Below are positions 35,542 to 47,516 of a stretch of 64,000 bases of DNA, piece by piece. The stretch covers positions 1 through 64,000 of the forward strand of contig DALYJJ010000019.1 of the NCBI GenBank assembly GCA_031969915.1. The letters are read 5' to 3'. The DNA is from DALYJJ01 sp031969915. Its GTDB lineage: Bacteria > Acidobacteriota > Terriglobia > Bryobacterales > Bryobacteraceae. The notes beneath the pieces are model-generated. The model did no database searches. It was not told the DNA's origin and saw only the letters and a list, made by a program, of their open reading frames with translations. The first letter of the stretch is position 1, and each line of letters begins with the position of its first letter. The translations under genes and the position numbers were made by a program.

Positions 35542-37512
35542 ATGAGAGATTTTCGAGCAACAGTGGCGCTGCTGTGCGCCATGTTGATGGTTTCGCCGCT
35601 CGCCTCCGCGCAGACCGCGCAGCCGCCGCAGACCGGGCCCGCCGCCCCTGCGCCGGAACGAAACGGGCGGGGCGGTTTTGGCATCTTCAACGGGGAAACG
35701 CCGCTGGTACGGAACTTCATTGCCCCGGAGTTCGCGGCGGTCCGTTTGAATAACTCCTCGCGCCTGGACGCGCTGGTGCGCGCGGGCCGTCTTTACCTCT
35801 CGTTGCAGGACGCCATCGCACTGGCGCTGGAGAACAACCTCGACATCGAGCTCTCCCGCTACGGGCCCCAATTGGCCGACATCGACCTGAACCGCGCCAA
35901 GGCGGGCGGATTCCTTCGCGGCATTCCGCAATCGGTCCAGCAGGGCGCTTCGAGCGCCGCTTCGGCGGCGGCAGGCGGTGGCAGCGCGAGCGGCGGCGCC
36001 GGCCGCGGCGGTGCGGGCGGCGGCGGCGACGGCGGTAGCTCCGCTGGCGGTGCGATCATCACCCAGACCGGTGTTGCGCCGCTGAACTACGATCCCGTGT
36101 TTTTCACCACCTGGAGTTGGGGGCATCGCACCCAGCCCTTCGCCAACACCGTCACCACCGGCGTGTCGGCCCTGGTCAGCGAGGCGCAGTTCTTCGCCAC
36201 CGGCTTCCAGCAGCAGTTCGCCACCGGCTCTTCGGTGACCCTTGGCCTGAACTCTAACATCGGCATCAACACCAACAACCGGTTCAACAACATCAACCCG
36301 CTGAACCAGGGGAACCTCAACCTGCAATTCACGCAGCGGCTTCTGCAGGGCTTCGGCCCGGCGGTGAACAACCGGAACATCAAAATCGCGAAGAACGACC
36401 AGCGCGTCGCCGACAACATCTTCAAGCAGCAGGTGATCGCCACGGTTACGTCCGTGATCAACCTCTACTGGGACCTGGTGAGCTTCAACGAGGACCTGCG
36501 GGTGAAGCGCCAGGCGCTGTCGGTGGCGCAGAAATTCTACGAGGATCAGAAGAAGCAGGTGGAGATCGGCACCATTGCGCCGATCGAGATCGTCCGCGCC
36601 GAAGCGCGCGTCGCCCAGGCGCAACAGGACCTCACCAACTCGGAAACCTCCGTTCTTCAGCAGGAAACCATCATCAAGAACGTGCTCAGCCGCACCGGCG
36701 TGGCCAATCCGGCGATCGCCGAGGCGCGCATTATCCCTGTGGATCCGCTTCGGATCCCGGAGCGCGAGCCGGTGGAACCGGTGCAGGACCTGGTGGCCCG
36801 CGCCTTCGAGAACCGTCCCGAGATCGAGCAGACGCGGATTAACCTGGAGAACACAAAGATCGGTATCCGGGGCAGTAAGAGCGCCCTGCTTCCCTCCCTG
36901 GACTTCCAGGCGAGCTTCCAGAACAACGGGCAGTCGGGCTTGCCGAACCCCCAATTCGCGGGCAGCGGCCCGGCGGTGGTGGATGCCCGATTCCGCGGTG
37001 GTTGGGGCACGGCCCTCGGCCAGATGTTCCGCCGCAATTTCCCGGACTATTCGTTTGGCTTCCAGTTGAGCATTCCGGTGCGAAACCGGATCGCACAAGC
37101 GGACTACGCCCGCGATATGCTGCAACTCCGACAGCAGGAACTGCGCCAGCAATCGCAGTTGAACGAGATCCGCGTGTCCGTACAGAATTCGCTGATCAGC
37201 CTGCAGCAGGCGCGCGCCCGATACCAGGCGGCGGTGAAGGAGCGGATCCTGCAGGAGCAGACATTGGACGCCGAGCAGAAGAAGTACGCTTTGGGCGCCT
37301 CCACGGCGTTCACGGTGATCCAGACGCAGCGTGACCTGGCGACCTCGCAGGGCGCCGAGGTGGCGGCGATGGCGGCCTACAACCGGGCCCGGAACCAGTT
37401 GGACTTTGCCACCGGGACGGTTCTGACGAAGTACAACGTCGAGATCGAGGAGGCGCGGCGCGGACAGGTGAGCCGCGGGCCGAGCCCGATACCCGATGTG
37501 AACGGGCGTTAA
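35542..37512 (+). CDS. TolC-like outer-membrane efflux channel
   Basis: A 656-residue outer-membrane factor with signal peptide MRDFRATVALLCAMLMVSPL ending SASA-like before QTAQPPQ. Two OEP repeats are visible: LSLQDAIALALENNLDIELSRY at about 90-115, and the second half with LRQQELRQQSQLNEIRVSVQ and long coiled helices. Between strands of the first half is a Gly/Ser/Ala insert (about 135-175). It would form a trimeric tunnel for an efflux pump or type I export, but no pump genes lie next to it. Length is above the usual 450-500 because of the N-terminal and Gly-rich inserts. Confidence 0.88.
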   Translation: MRDFRATVALLCAMLMVSPLASAQTAQPPQTGPAAPAPERNGRGGFGIFNGETPLVRNFIAPEFAAVRLNNSSRLDALVRAGRLYLSLQDAIALALENNLDIELSRYGPQLADIDLNRAKAGGFLRGIPQSVQQGASSAASAAAGGGSASGGAGRGGAGGGGDGGSSAGGAIITQTGVAPLNYDPVFFTTWSWGHRTQPFANTVTTGVSALVSEAQFFATGFQQQFATGSSVTLGLNSNIGINTNNRFNNINPLNQGNLNLQFTQRLLQGFGPAVNNRNIKIAKNDQRVADNIFKQQVIATVTSVINLYWDLVSFNEDLRVKRQALSVAQKFYEDQKKQVEIGTIAPIEIVRAEARVAQAQQDLTNSETSVLQQETIIKNVLSRTGVANPAIAEARIIPVDPLRIPEREPVEPVQDLVARAFENRPEIEQTRINLENTKIGIRGSKSALLPSLDFQASFQNNGQSGLPNPQFAGSGPAVVDARFRGGWGTALGQMFRRNFPDYSFGFQLSIPVRNRIAQADYARDMLQLRQQELRQQSQLNEIRVSVQNSLISLQQARARYQAAVKERILQEQTLDAEQKKYALGASTAFTVIQTQRDLATSQGAEVAAMAAYNRARNQLDFATGTVLTKYNVEIEEARRGQVSRGPSPIPDVNGR

Positions 37513-37630
37513 CCGGATTGCTCCGGTTGAGGGGAAAACCGTACCACTCTTGCACGGATCGGCGTTCGTTTCGGAAAAAATTACCAGAACGGCACGGAAG
37601 GAAGGCCGGAGTTGGTTCGAAAACAAGGGG

Positions 37631-37659
37631 TTTACATTTGGCCACTCGCTTGCTCTAAA
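37631..37659 (+). promoter_or_regulatory. Promoter of structured RNA
   Basis: TTTACA (37631-37636), a 17-base spacer and TCTAAA (37654-37659) predict a start near 37666, just upstream of the structured RNA. Confidence 0.5.
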
Positions 37660-37665
37660 AAGTTG

Positions 37666-37835
37666 CGTATGAAGCAAAGCGAGGCTCAAGGGACAAAGGT
37701 TGTTCCCCGGTCTGAGACCCCTCCGGTTGTTCCCACACGTCAGTTACTTCCCTAACTTCCAACCAAAAAGCCTCCCCAACCAGTCCCTTGAGCCAGAACT
37801 TCTTGAGTTCCAGAGCCGGCGAAAGCCGGCTTTTC
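37666..37835 (+). ncRNA. Structured small RNA, possible 6S RNA
   Basis: About 170 bases with promoter, terminator and nested helices. GGCTCAAGGGAC (37683-37694) is perfectly complementary to GTCCCTTGAGCC (37783-37794). Inside it, GGTTG (37698-37702) pairs with CAACC (37777-37781), GGTCTGAGACC (37709-37719) folds on itself, GGTTG (37725-37729) pairs with CAACC (37760-37764), and AGTTA (37742-37746) pairs with TAACT (37753-37757). The long closing stem, internal bubble, apical arm and size recall 6S RNA, the RNA-polymerase-binding regulator. The identification rests on shape only. No reading frame of quality crosses it. Confidence 0.55.
37814..37835 (+). terminator. Rho-independent terminator of structured RNA
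   Basis: AGCCGGC-GAAA-GCCGGCT is followed by TTTCTGATTT: a 7-bp perfect stem with a stable GNRA tetraloop and a T-rich tail, on the plus strand. No protein gene ends just upstream. Confidence 0.85.
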
Positions 37836-37927
37836 TGATTTCGGGCTGTGGAGGGCTCCCCGCAGGCCGCCGAAGTCTCGTCAACCGCCAAATCCTCGAC
37901 GCCAGAGATTTTCTCTAAACGCCGCCC

Positions 37928-37944
37928 ACTATCGAGCCGATAGT
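37928..37944. promoter_or_regulatory. Inverted repeat before small ORF
   Basis: ACTATCG and CGATAGT form a perfect 7-base inverted repeat around AGC, eight bases before the ATG at 37952. It may be an operator or a leader hairpin. Confidence 0.4.
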
Positions 37945-37951
37945 ATTCAAC

Positions 37952-38116
37952 ATGGACGAACGGGATCCAATCCTCGACCACCTCCAATTCACGTCAAGCC
38001 TGCTGAGTCTGGCGAACGCGGCTTCCATCGCGGTGCCACCCCCAGCGGCTTCCGAAGAACTCGCGCGCCTCCGGCAGCAGGTGCCCGTGCGGGTTCGCCA
38101 GCAGCAGCCAAGCTAG
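37952..38116 (+). CDS. Small ORF, possibly frameshifted
   Basis: A 54-residue frame beginning MDERDPILDHLQFTSSLLSL with a plausible acidic/amphipathic start. After its stop, the neighbouring frame continues with protein-like sequence (GTRIVALIASATAIIHALG, a possible membrane helix) up to a TGA at 38242-38244. The two pieces may be one gene split by a frameshift, or chance. Not recognised. Confidence 0.35.
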   Translation: MDERDPILDHLQFTSSLLSLANAASIAVPPPAASEELARLRQQVPVRVRQQQPS

Positions 38117-38210
38117 TCTCAGCGGGGCTGTGGGGACCGCGCGGTTGGGCGCGGCATTATCTGGGGACGCGTATCGTCGCGCTCATTGCCAGCGCGACGG
38201 CGATCATTCA

Positions 38211-38255
38211 CGCTCTGGGGCTCGGCCTGCATCAGGTGAGCTGAGCCCCAGAGCG
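38211..38255. terminator. 13-bp perfect hairpin between convergent genes
   Basis: CGCTCTGGGGCTC (38211-38223) is perfectly complementary to GAGCCCCAGAGCG (38243-38255). It lies between the small ORF region and the end of the minus-strand dehydrogenase gene. No T-run on either side. It may act as a bidirectional stop or mRNA end-protector. Confidence 0.5.
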
Positions 38256-38290
38256 TAACTTCTCGCGGCATCGACTGGACCGGCTAGCTG

Positions 38291-39301
38291 CTACCTCAGC
38301 GAACTACGCAGGGCGTAACTGGAAAGCACCTTCATGTAGTTGGCGCGTTCGAAGGCGGCGGGCTCGGCTACCGATTGGGCGGACATCGAGCCGCGCATCT
38401 GCCGCACCGATTCGTACTCGTGCTCTTCCATCCAGGAGAGCAGCCCTTCCTCGGTGTTCGAAAACCACTCGATTCCGTGGCGTAGCACGGCGGAGGTGGA
38501 CATCACCGCGCGCGAGCCCGCCATGATCGACTTCACGACATCCTGCGGCGTGTGCACACCGCCGGTGATCGCCAGTTCCGGCCGGATCCGGTTGTAGAGC
38601 AGCGCCACCCAGTGCAGGCGCAGGCGCAGTTCGGAGGAATCGCTGAGCGTCAGGTTGGGTTCCACTTCCAGCGTTTCAAGGTTGAAATCAGGCTGGTAAA
38701 AGCGGTTGAACAACACCAGCGCGTCGGCGCCGGATTCGTCCATCTTCTTGCAGAAGTTCCCGATCGCGCTGAAGTTCGAGCCGAGCTTCACGGCCACCGG
38801 AATCCGGATGCTTGCCTTGATGTGGCTGACCAGATCCGTGTAGAGCGCCTCAACCTGCACGCCGGTCATCTCGATGTCCGTAGGCATGTAGTAGATGTTC
38901 AGTTCGAGCGCATCGGCGCCCGCCTGCTCCATCTCGCGCGCGTAGCGGATCCAGCCGCCGGTGGAGACGCCGTTCAGACTGGCGATGATGGGCACGTCGC
39001 ACGCCTGCTTGGCCTTACGGATGTGCTCAAGGTACCCTTGCGGCCCGATGTTGTACGTTCCCATGTCGGGGAAGTAGCTGACGGCCTCGGCGTAGCTGTC
39101 GGCGCCGTCGGTGAGATAGCGGTCCAGTTCCTGGCTCTCGACGGTGATCTGTTCCTCGAAGAGCGAGTGCAGAACGATGGCCGAGGCGCCGGCGTCCTCC
39201 AGGCGCAGGACGTTGGAGATGTCCTTGCACATGGGCGAGGCGGAGGCCACCAGCGGCGTGCGCAACGGTAGTCCGAGATAGCTGGTGCTCAGGTCGATCA
39301 T
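38291..39301 (-). CDS. Dihydroorotate dehydrogenase-like flavoprotein
   Basis: A 336-residue TIM-barrel flavoenzyme of the PyrD superfamily. Typical features are IDLSTSYLGLPLRTPLVASASP at the start (in two strands), ALELNIYY, VAVKLGSNFSAI with the flavin-contacting Lys, and AITGGVHTPQDVVKSIMAG with the FMN phosphate site. The class 1 active-site Cys or Ser region is not conserved. It lies 18 bases after nifJ. This gene pair is widespread, so it is probably an oxidoreductase working with ferredoxin or with pyruvate metabolism rather than a pyrimidine enzyme. Confidence 0.8.
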   Translation of the reverse strand: MIDLSTSYLGLPLRTPLVASASPMCKDISNVLRLEDAGASAIVLHSLFEEQITVESQELDRYLTDGADSYAEAVSYFPDMGTYNIGPQGYLEHIRKAKQACDVPIIASLNGVSTGGWIRYAREMEQAGADALELNIYYMPTDIEMTGVQVEALYTDLVSHIKASIRIPVAVKLGSNFSAIGNFCKKMDESGADALVLFNRFYQPDFNLETLEVEPNLTLSDSSELRLRLHWVALLYNRIRPELAITGGVHTPQDVVKSIMAGSRAVMSTSAVLRHGIEWFSNTEEGLLSWMEEHEYESVRQMRGSMSAQSVAEPAAFERANYMKVLSSYALRSSLR

Positions 39302-39319
39302 GGAAGTGCTCCTTGTTTA

Positions 39320-42928
<3,609 letters not shown>

Positions 42929-42943
42929 TGTTGAGAAGTCCAC

Positions 42944-43283
42944 CAGTACGTGAGCAAATTTCGGTCCAGATGGCCGTTATCTGAGTATAGGATATTGATG
43001 TCCGAAATAGGGCCGGTAACCGGAAGAAAATGCTAACCGGACGCGATTGGGTGTTTTCACCCGCAGGCGTTTTCAAGTCGGCGCGCGGTTCGCCGAGGCG
43101 GGGCAAACCACCCAGCGAAGCCCTCCAAGGGGCAGATCGCGCAACACGCTGCGCTCGCGGGCATGAGAGGAAAAATGAGGGAACGTCTCGTCCGTCCCCG
43201 GTTTTCCCCGGTTTTCCGCTTGCATCGCGTGCGCGATGTGGATAGAGTCCTTCCCGGGACGTTGATGACCTGAGGAGGAAACC
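42944..43283. other. Intergenic region upstream of nifJ and zinc-ribbon gene
   Basis: About 340 bases with divergent promoters. On the minus strand TATACT lies near 42994-42999 in front of nifJ. ATTTCGG near 42957 and CCGAAAT near 43001 form an inverted repeat around it. The motif TAACCGGA occurs twice near 43018-43040. The last 30 bases hold the ribosome site GAGGAGGAAACC of the next gene. No gene is seen. Confidence 0.4.
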
Positions 43284-43724
43284 ATGGCGTTTTGTCCGAA
43301 TTGCGGGACGCAGGCGGGAGGCCGGTTCTGTCCGACATGCGGGAATCCGCTGCCGGACGGGGGTGGGCCGGCGGCTACGCCTTCGCCAGGACCGGCGGCG
43401 GCGAGCGGGCTAACGGAAAACGTGGCCTGCGCGCTCTGCTACCTGCTCGGCCTGGTGACGGGGATCGTGTTTCTGGTGTTGGCGCCCTATAACCAGAACA
43501 AGGCGATTCGCTTTCATGCGTTTCAAGCGATCTTCATGCATCTGGCGGTGCTCGTGATCTACTTCGCGGTCAACATGATCCTGCCCTGGGCCGTGCTGAT
43601 CGTGCTGTCGCGGCTGCTGTGGCTGGCGTCGCTCGCGCTCTGGCTCTTCATGATGTGGAAAGCCTATAACTCGCAGAAGGTGAAGCTGCCGGTGATCGGC
43701 GACCTCGCCGAAAAGCAGGCCTGA
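43284..43724 (+). CDS. Zinc-ribbon membrane protein (DUF4870-like)
   Basis: A 146-residue protein. An N-terminal double-Cys zinc ribbon (CPNCGTQ and CPTCGNPL) is followed by a Pro/Ala linker. The DUF4870-type membrane domain then has three helices (about 47-68, 82-102 and 106-128) and the pattern NKAIRFHAFQAIF. Function unknown. The start follows a strong ribosome site. Confidence 0.8.
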   Translation: MAFCPNCGTQAGGRFCPTCGNPLPDGGGPAATPSPGPAAASGLTENVACALCYLLGLVTGIVFLVLAPYNQNKAIRFHAFQAIFMHLAVLVIYFAVNMILPWAVLIVLSRLLWLASLALWLFMMWKAYNSQKVKLPVIGDLAEKQA

Positions 43725-43737
43725 GCGGGTTCCCCCC

Positions 43738-43743
43738 TACAAT
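43738..43743 (+). promoter_or_regulatory. -10 element (TACAAT) before POTRA-HEAT gene
   Basis: TACAAT lies 32 bases before the ATG at 43776. No good -35 hexamer is visible. Confidence 0.35.
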
Positions 43744-43775
43744 GGGATCAGCGGCGCCTCGCGCACCCTGGCTGC

Positions 43776-44774
43776 ATGGTGACAAATCGTCTTGCACTTT
43801 TCTGGTTGGCGGTGGCGGTCTGGGCTCAACCTGGGCCGCCGCGCATCGGTACGATCGAATTCTTTGGTGCGGCGCGTGTTTCCCAGGCGAAGCTGCGGGA
43901 AGCGCTGCACGTGAAGGAAGGCGATCCGCTGCCGCGCTCGAAGGGCGAACTGGAAGAGGCGCTCGAAGCGGTCGGCGGCGTGGTGCGCGCCAACGTGGAG
44001 GCGCAGTGCTGCGAGGACGGCAAGGCGGTGCTTTACATCGGCATCGAAGAGCGGGGAGGGCCCCGCATGGAACTGCGCGATCCGCCGGCCGCCGAACTCA
44101 GCGCGCCTGAAGCGGTGCACGAGGCATACCAGCAATACCTGGAAGCGGTGTCGCGGGCGCCGGGAGCGAGCGAGGATCTGCGGCAGGGGCACGCCGTTTC
44201 CTCCGACATCCGAACGGGCCTGGCACAGGAGCGCTTCATCGGGCTGGCCGATCTTCACGAGGCCGAGTTGCGCAAGGTCCTGCGGGAAGCAGCCGGGGAA
44301 GACGAGCGCGCCATGGCGGCCACCGTGCTTGGCTACACGCCGCGAAAGCGGGCTGCGGTGGCGGACCTGCAGTACGCGATGCAGGACCCCTCCGGCGAGG
44401 TGCGCCGGAACGCCATGCGGTCGCTTGCCGCCATCTATGTCTTCGGGGCGGAGGACGCGGAACTCGACATCCGCGTGCAGCCGACCTGGTTCGTCGAGAT
44501 GCTGCACTCCATCGAATGGCGCGACCGGCAGCAGGCGGCCAGGGCGCTCTCCATCCTCACCGACAAGCGCGAGGAGAAACTGCTCCAACTCCTCCGCGAG
44601 CGAGCGCTGCGGCCGCTCATCGAAATGGCGTCCTGGAAGAACCTGGAACACGCCCTGCCCGCGTACCTGGTGTTGGGGCGCGCTATCGGGACGGAGGAGA
44701 AGCCTTTGCTCGAGGCCTGGGCTTTGGGGAAGCGGGACGGCGTGCTCCAGCGGGCGCGGAAAGCGCTGCGGTAA
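43776..44774 (+). CDS. Exported POTRA-HEAT-repeat protein
   Basis: A 332-residue exported protein. After a signal peptide (RLALFWLAVAVWAQP) comes one POTRA-like domain (about 22-90; RIGTIEFFGAARVSQAKLREAL, then LEEALEAVGGVVRANVE). The rest is helical with HEAT-like repeats (EDERAMAATVLGYTPRKRAAVADL, GEVRRNAMRSLAAIYV). POTRA domains usually belong to BamA/TpsB/FtsQ proteins; here there is no barrel or membrane anchor. It may be a soluble periplasmic partner of an assembly machine. Its last 92 bases overlap antisense with the thioredoxin gene. Confidence 0.6.
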   Translation: MVTNRLALFWLAVAVWAQPGPPRIGTIEFFGAARVSQAKLREALHVKEGDPLPRSKGELEEALEAVGGVVRANVEAQCCEDGKAVLYIGIEERGGPRMELRDPPAAELSAPEAVHEAYQQYLEAVSRAPGASEDLRQGHAVSSDIRTGLAQERFIGLADLHEAELRKVLREAAGEDERAMAATVLGYTPRKRAAVADLQYAMQDPSGEVRRNAMRSLAAIYVFGAEDAELDIRVQPTWFVEMLHSIEWRDRQQAARALSILTDKREEKLLQLLRERALRPLIEMASWKNLEHALPAYLVLGRAIGTEEKPLLEAWALGKRDGVLQRARKALR

Positions 44775-45609
44775 CCGCCTTCGCCAGATCCTGGTACGGC
44801 ATTCTGCCCGGATGGTAGAGCGTGATCACGCCGCCCGTGTTGACCACGGCGATGGTCGGTGTGGTGCTGGCGCCGTAGACCCGGAAGTTCTCCTCGCTGA
44901 TGGGTGCGGCGCCGTCGAACAGCCCCGCGTACGACTCCTGGCGAATCTCCTCGATGTACTTCGCCTCGGCTTCGGGGGGCGCTTCCTCGCCGCGCGCCAC
45001 GTAGCCGTACCTCTGAGTGGGCCCGGCGATGAGCAGCCGCGGATACTCCTTCTTGATCTGCTGCAGCACCGGGATCATGCTCTTGCAGTCGCCGCACCAG
45101 TGGGCCCAGAAGAACAGCAGCGCGGCGCGGCCGGGCGGAATGGCGAAGCCCTCCAGCTTCGGTGCGCGCTTGCCGGTGAGGGAGATGAGGTTGATGTTCT
45201 TCTGAATGCGCGCGCGCATCGAGGTTTCGCGATACGTGGCAAGCTGCTGCTCCAGGTAGCGCACGGCGGCGTCGCGCTCGCCGTTGGCGGCCATCACCTG
45301 TCCCTGGACTTCGATCGCCGCGCCGAGGGCGATCGGCAGCCGGCGCTCCGCATCCAGCGGCCGCTTGGCCAGTTCGCCCAGCGCCAGCTTGTAGGTTTCC
45401 GCGGCGTACTCTTCGGCCTCTTTGTACTTCTTCGCGTTCAGGTGGCCGCGCGCCAGCCAGGAAACGGCTTCGATGGTCTCCGGGGTGGGGGCGGGATTCT
45501 GTTTGCGATGCTCCTCCACCAGCTTGACGGCGCCCGGCAGGTCGCCTTTGTTGAGGAGCACCCGCACGTCGGGAACAATGGCCAGGAGAAACAGCAAGGG
45601 TAGCGTCAT
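44683..45609 (-). CDS. Exported TPR-thioredoxin (TlpA-like) protein
   Basis: A 308-residue exported protein. A short signal peptide (MTLPLLFLLAIVPDV) leads into TPR-like helices (residues 15-130; YKEAEEYAAETYKLALGE). A TlpA/ResA-type thioredoxin domain (about 150-275) follows, with the redox motif WCGDC and the cis-Pro in ASTTPTIAVV. It probably reduces or isomerises disulfides in the periplasm. The last 25 residues are Arg/Pro/Lys-rich and are encoded antisense to the end of the neighbouring gene. Its ATG overlaps the SDR gene stop. Confidence 0.8.
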   Translation of the reverse strand: MTLPLLFLLAIVPDVRVLLNKGDLPGAVKLVEEHRKQNPAPTPETIEAVSWLARGHLNAKKYKEAEEYAAETYKLALGELAKRPLDAERRLPIALGAAIEVQGQVMAANGERDAAVRYLEQQLATYRETSMRARIQKNINLISLTGKRAPKLEGFAIPPGRAALLFFWAHWCGDCKSMIPVLQQIKKEYPRLLIAGPTQRYGYVARGEEAPPEAEAKYIEEIRQESYAGLFDGAAPISEENFRVYGASTTPTIAVVNTGGVITLYHPGRMPYQDLAKAVTAALSAPAGARRPASPKPRPRAKASPPSR

Positions 45610-46349
45610 GCGAGCAGGAATCCTCCGTCGGCGACCAGCACTTCGCCGGTCATGTAGGGGCAGCGATCGCCCGCCAGCAGCACGGCGAGTTCGGCGATTT
45701 CCTCCGGCTCGGCGATCCGGCGGATCGGCTGGTGGCGCAGAAACTGTTCGACGCGCGTTTCGTCCTTCCAGAAGTACTCGCTGAGCACGGTCTTCACCAG
45801 GCCGGGCGCGATGGCGTTGACGCGCACGTTGCGCGGCCCGAACTCGAGCGCCCAGGAGCGGGTCATCATGATCAGCGCGGCCTTGGTCATGCTGTAGAAG
45901 AGGCTCTGGTATTGCGGCCGCAGGCCGGCCACGGACGCGACGTTGACGATCGCGCCCGCGCCGCGCGCGCACATCTCCGGGGCCACCAGTTGCACCAGCC
46001 GGAAGGCGCTCTTCAGATTCACGTCCACCATCTTGTCGAACTGCGCTTCGGTCGCTTCGAGCGCCGGGCCTTGCTGGACGTTGGTGGCGGCGTTGTTCAC
46101 CAGGATGTCGATGGGGCCGAATTCGCGGCGCGCCGTCTCCACCAGACGGGCGAGGTCTTCGTGGCGGCCGACGTGGGCGGCCACCGGCAGCACGCGGCCG
46201 CCGAGCTCCTTCGCTACCGCGTCGCAGGTCTCCTGCTTGCGCCCGCACAAGGCCACCGCGGCGCCTTCGCGAACGAAGGCGGCGGCGATCGCCTTGCCGA
46301 TACCCCGGCTGGCGCCGGTTACGATGGCCGTCTTGCCTATGAGTGACAT
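45606..46349 (-). CDS. SDR family oxidoreductase
   Basis: A 247-residue classical short-chain dehydrogenase. It has the NAD(P) motif TGASRGIGKA, NNAAT, the catalytic Ser-Tyr-Lys (VASVAG and YSMTK) and the C-terminal ITGEVL-like end (MTGEVLVADGGFLL). Cofactor preference is likely NADP, because CGRKQ has Arg after the second strand. The substrate could be a sugar or ketoacyl compound. It is the second gene of an isomerase-SDR-thioredoxin operon. Confidence 0.93.
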   Translation of the reverse strand: MSLIGKTAIVTGASRGIGKAIAAAFVREGAAVALCGRKQETCDAVAKELGGRVLPVAAHVGRHEDLARLVETARREFGPIDILVNNAATNVQQGPALEATEAQFDKMVDVNLKSAFRLVQLVAPEMCARGAGAIVNVASVAGLRPQYQSLFYSMTKAALIMMTRSWALEFGPRNVRVNAIAPGLVKTVLSEYFWKDETRVEQFLRHQPIRRIAEPEEIAELAVLLAGDRCPYMTGEVLVADGGFLLA

Positions 46350-46356
46350 GGGCGCC

Positions 46357-47391
46357 TCAGGCCGCGGCCAACACGTTCTGCGTCCAGGCGATGGACGCTT
46401 CCAGGTCTTCCCGTTCGCGCGCCGGGGCTTCCTCCCGCGGAACCGGCGGCGCGGCGGGCGGGGCGGCGCCTTTCTCCGCGTAGCTCAGGAACCGCGCAAA
46501 CTCCCAGGCCGGCGTCTTGCGGTAGGCGTCCCAGAACTTCGGATCCTGCCAGGCGTAGGTGCGGTGCGGAATGACGATGATCTCCATGGAGAGGGCCTTC
46601 CCCGGGCAAAGCCGCTGGTACTTCCGCACCCACTCGCCGATATTCACGTTGCCTTCGCCCATCCGCACCCACTTCACGGCGACGCCTTCCGGCGTGCGCC
46701 ACAGCAGACTGTCGCGCACGTGGCTGGTGAGGACATACGGCGCGAGCACTTCCAGTGTCAGGTGTGGGTCTTCAATCGCCCAAACCGGGTTGCCGGAATC
46801 GATGCAGGCGCCCACAAAGTCCGTGCCCGCCCCCTCGATCAAGGTTTTCAACTCGCGGGCCTGCATGTCGCCGGCATGGTTCTCCACGGCGATCTTGAGG
46901 CCGGCGTCCAACGCGCGGCTGCGGTTGGCGCGCAGAGTCTTCACGGTGTTTTCGATGTGCGCCTCGATCGGCGTCGCGCCCATGCGGTCGTTCATCGTGC
47001 CGAGGAAGCAGCGCACCAGCTTCGAGCCCGCAATCTGCGCCGCGCGGATCACGCGCGCCAGTTGCTCCTCCGCCGTGCCCTGCGCGGGATCGAAGGCCTT
47101 CGAACTGGGACAGATGGACCGCATACCGATCTCGAGTTCAATGCCCAGTTCCTCCGCCCGGGCGCGCACCTTCTTCATGTGCGCGTCCTCCAGGCTGCCC
47201 AGGAACTTGATCTCGGAAAAGTGAACCACCTTGGCCTTCTGTTTGGCGCAGTAGTCCAGGAACTGAAACGCGTCCCACCCGGGCTGTTGCCGAAGGCTGA
47301 ACAGATCGATACCGGGCTTGATGGCGATGGGGGCGGCGTGGGCCGCGGCCGCGGAGGCGGCAGCCGTGGCCAGAAACGTGCGGCGCTGCAT
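46357..47391 (-). CDS. Tat-exported sugar isomerase/epimerase-like protein
   Basis: A 344-residue xylose-isomerase-like TIM-barrel protein. The N-terminus has a twin-arginine leader (MQRRTFLATAAASAAAA). Metal-binding residues of the AP-endonuclease-2 superfamily are visible in VENHAGD, CIDSGNP, TSHVRD and SMEIIV. Such exported members are common in Planctomycetes and Acidobacteria and probably act on sugars at the periplasmic face. First gene of the operon with SDR and thioredoxin genes. Confidence 0.85.
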   Translation of the reverse strand: MQRRTFLATAAASAAAAHAAPIAIKPGIDLFSLRQQPGWDAFQFLDYCAKQKAKVVHFSEIKFLGSLEDAHMKKVRARAEELGIELEIGMRSICPSSKAFDPAQGTAEEQLARVIRAAQIAGSKLVRCFLGTMNDRMGATPIEAHIENTVKTLRANRSRALDAGLKIAVENHAGDMQARELKTLIEGAGTDFVGACIDSGNPVWAIEDPHLTLEVLAPYVLTSHVRDSLLWRTPEGVAVKWVRMGEGNVNIGEWVRKYQRLCPGKALSMEIIVIPHRTYAWQDPKFWDAYRKTPAWEFARFLSYAEKGAAPPAAPPVPREEAPAREREDLEASIAWTQNVLAAA

Positions 47392-47516
47392 GAGTATAGG
47401 GTAAACGTTTCAGAGGGCGCCAAGGTGCCGCGTAACGGCCGCGAAACGGACCGCCGCCCCGCCGCGTCAGGTCCCATCAGGCGCGGATATTGTTCACGAT
47501 CATGCGGGAGGATTCA

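Noticed and set aside
37655..37987. 110-residue minus-strand frame over the structured RNA
   Set aside because: No family similarity and it crosses paired stems and a terminator; chance frame.
38291..39301. pyrD in pyrimidine synthesis
   Set aside because: The gene pairs with nifJ and not with pyr genes, and the class 1 active-site signature is not clear; called dihydroorotate-dehydrogenase-like only.
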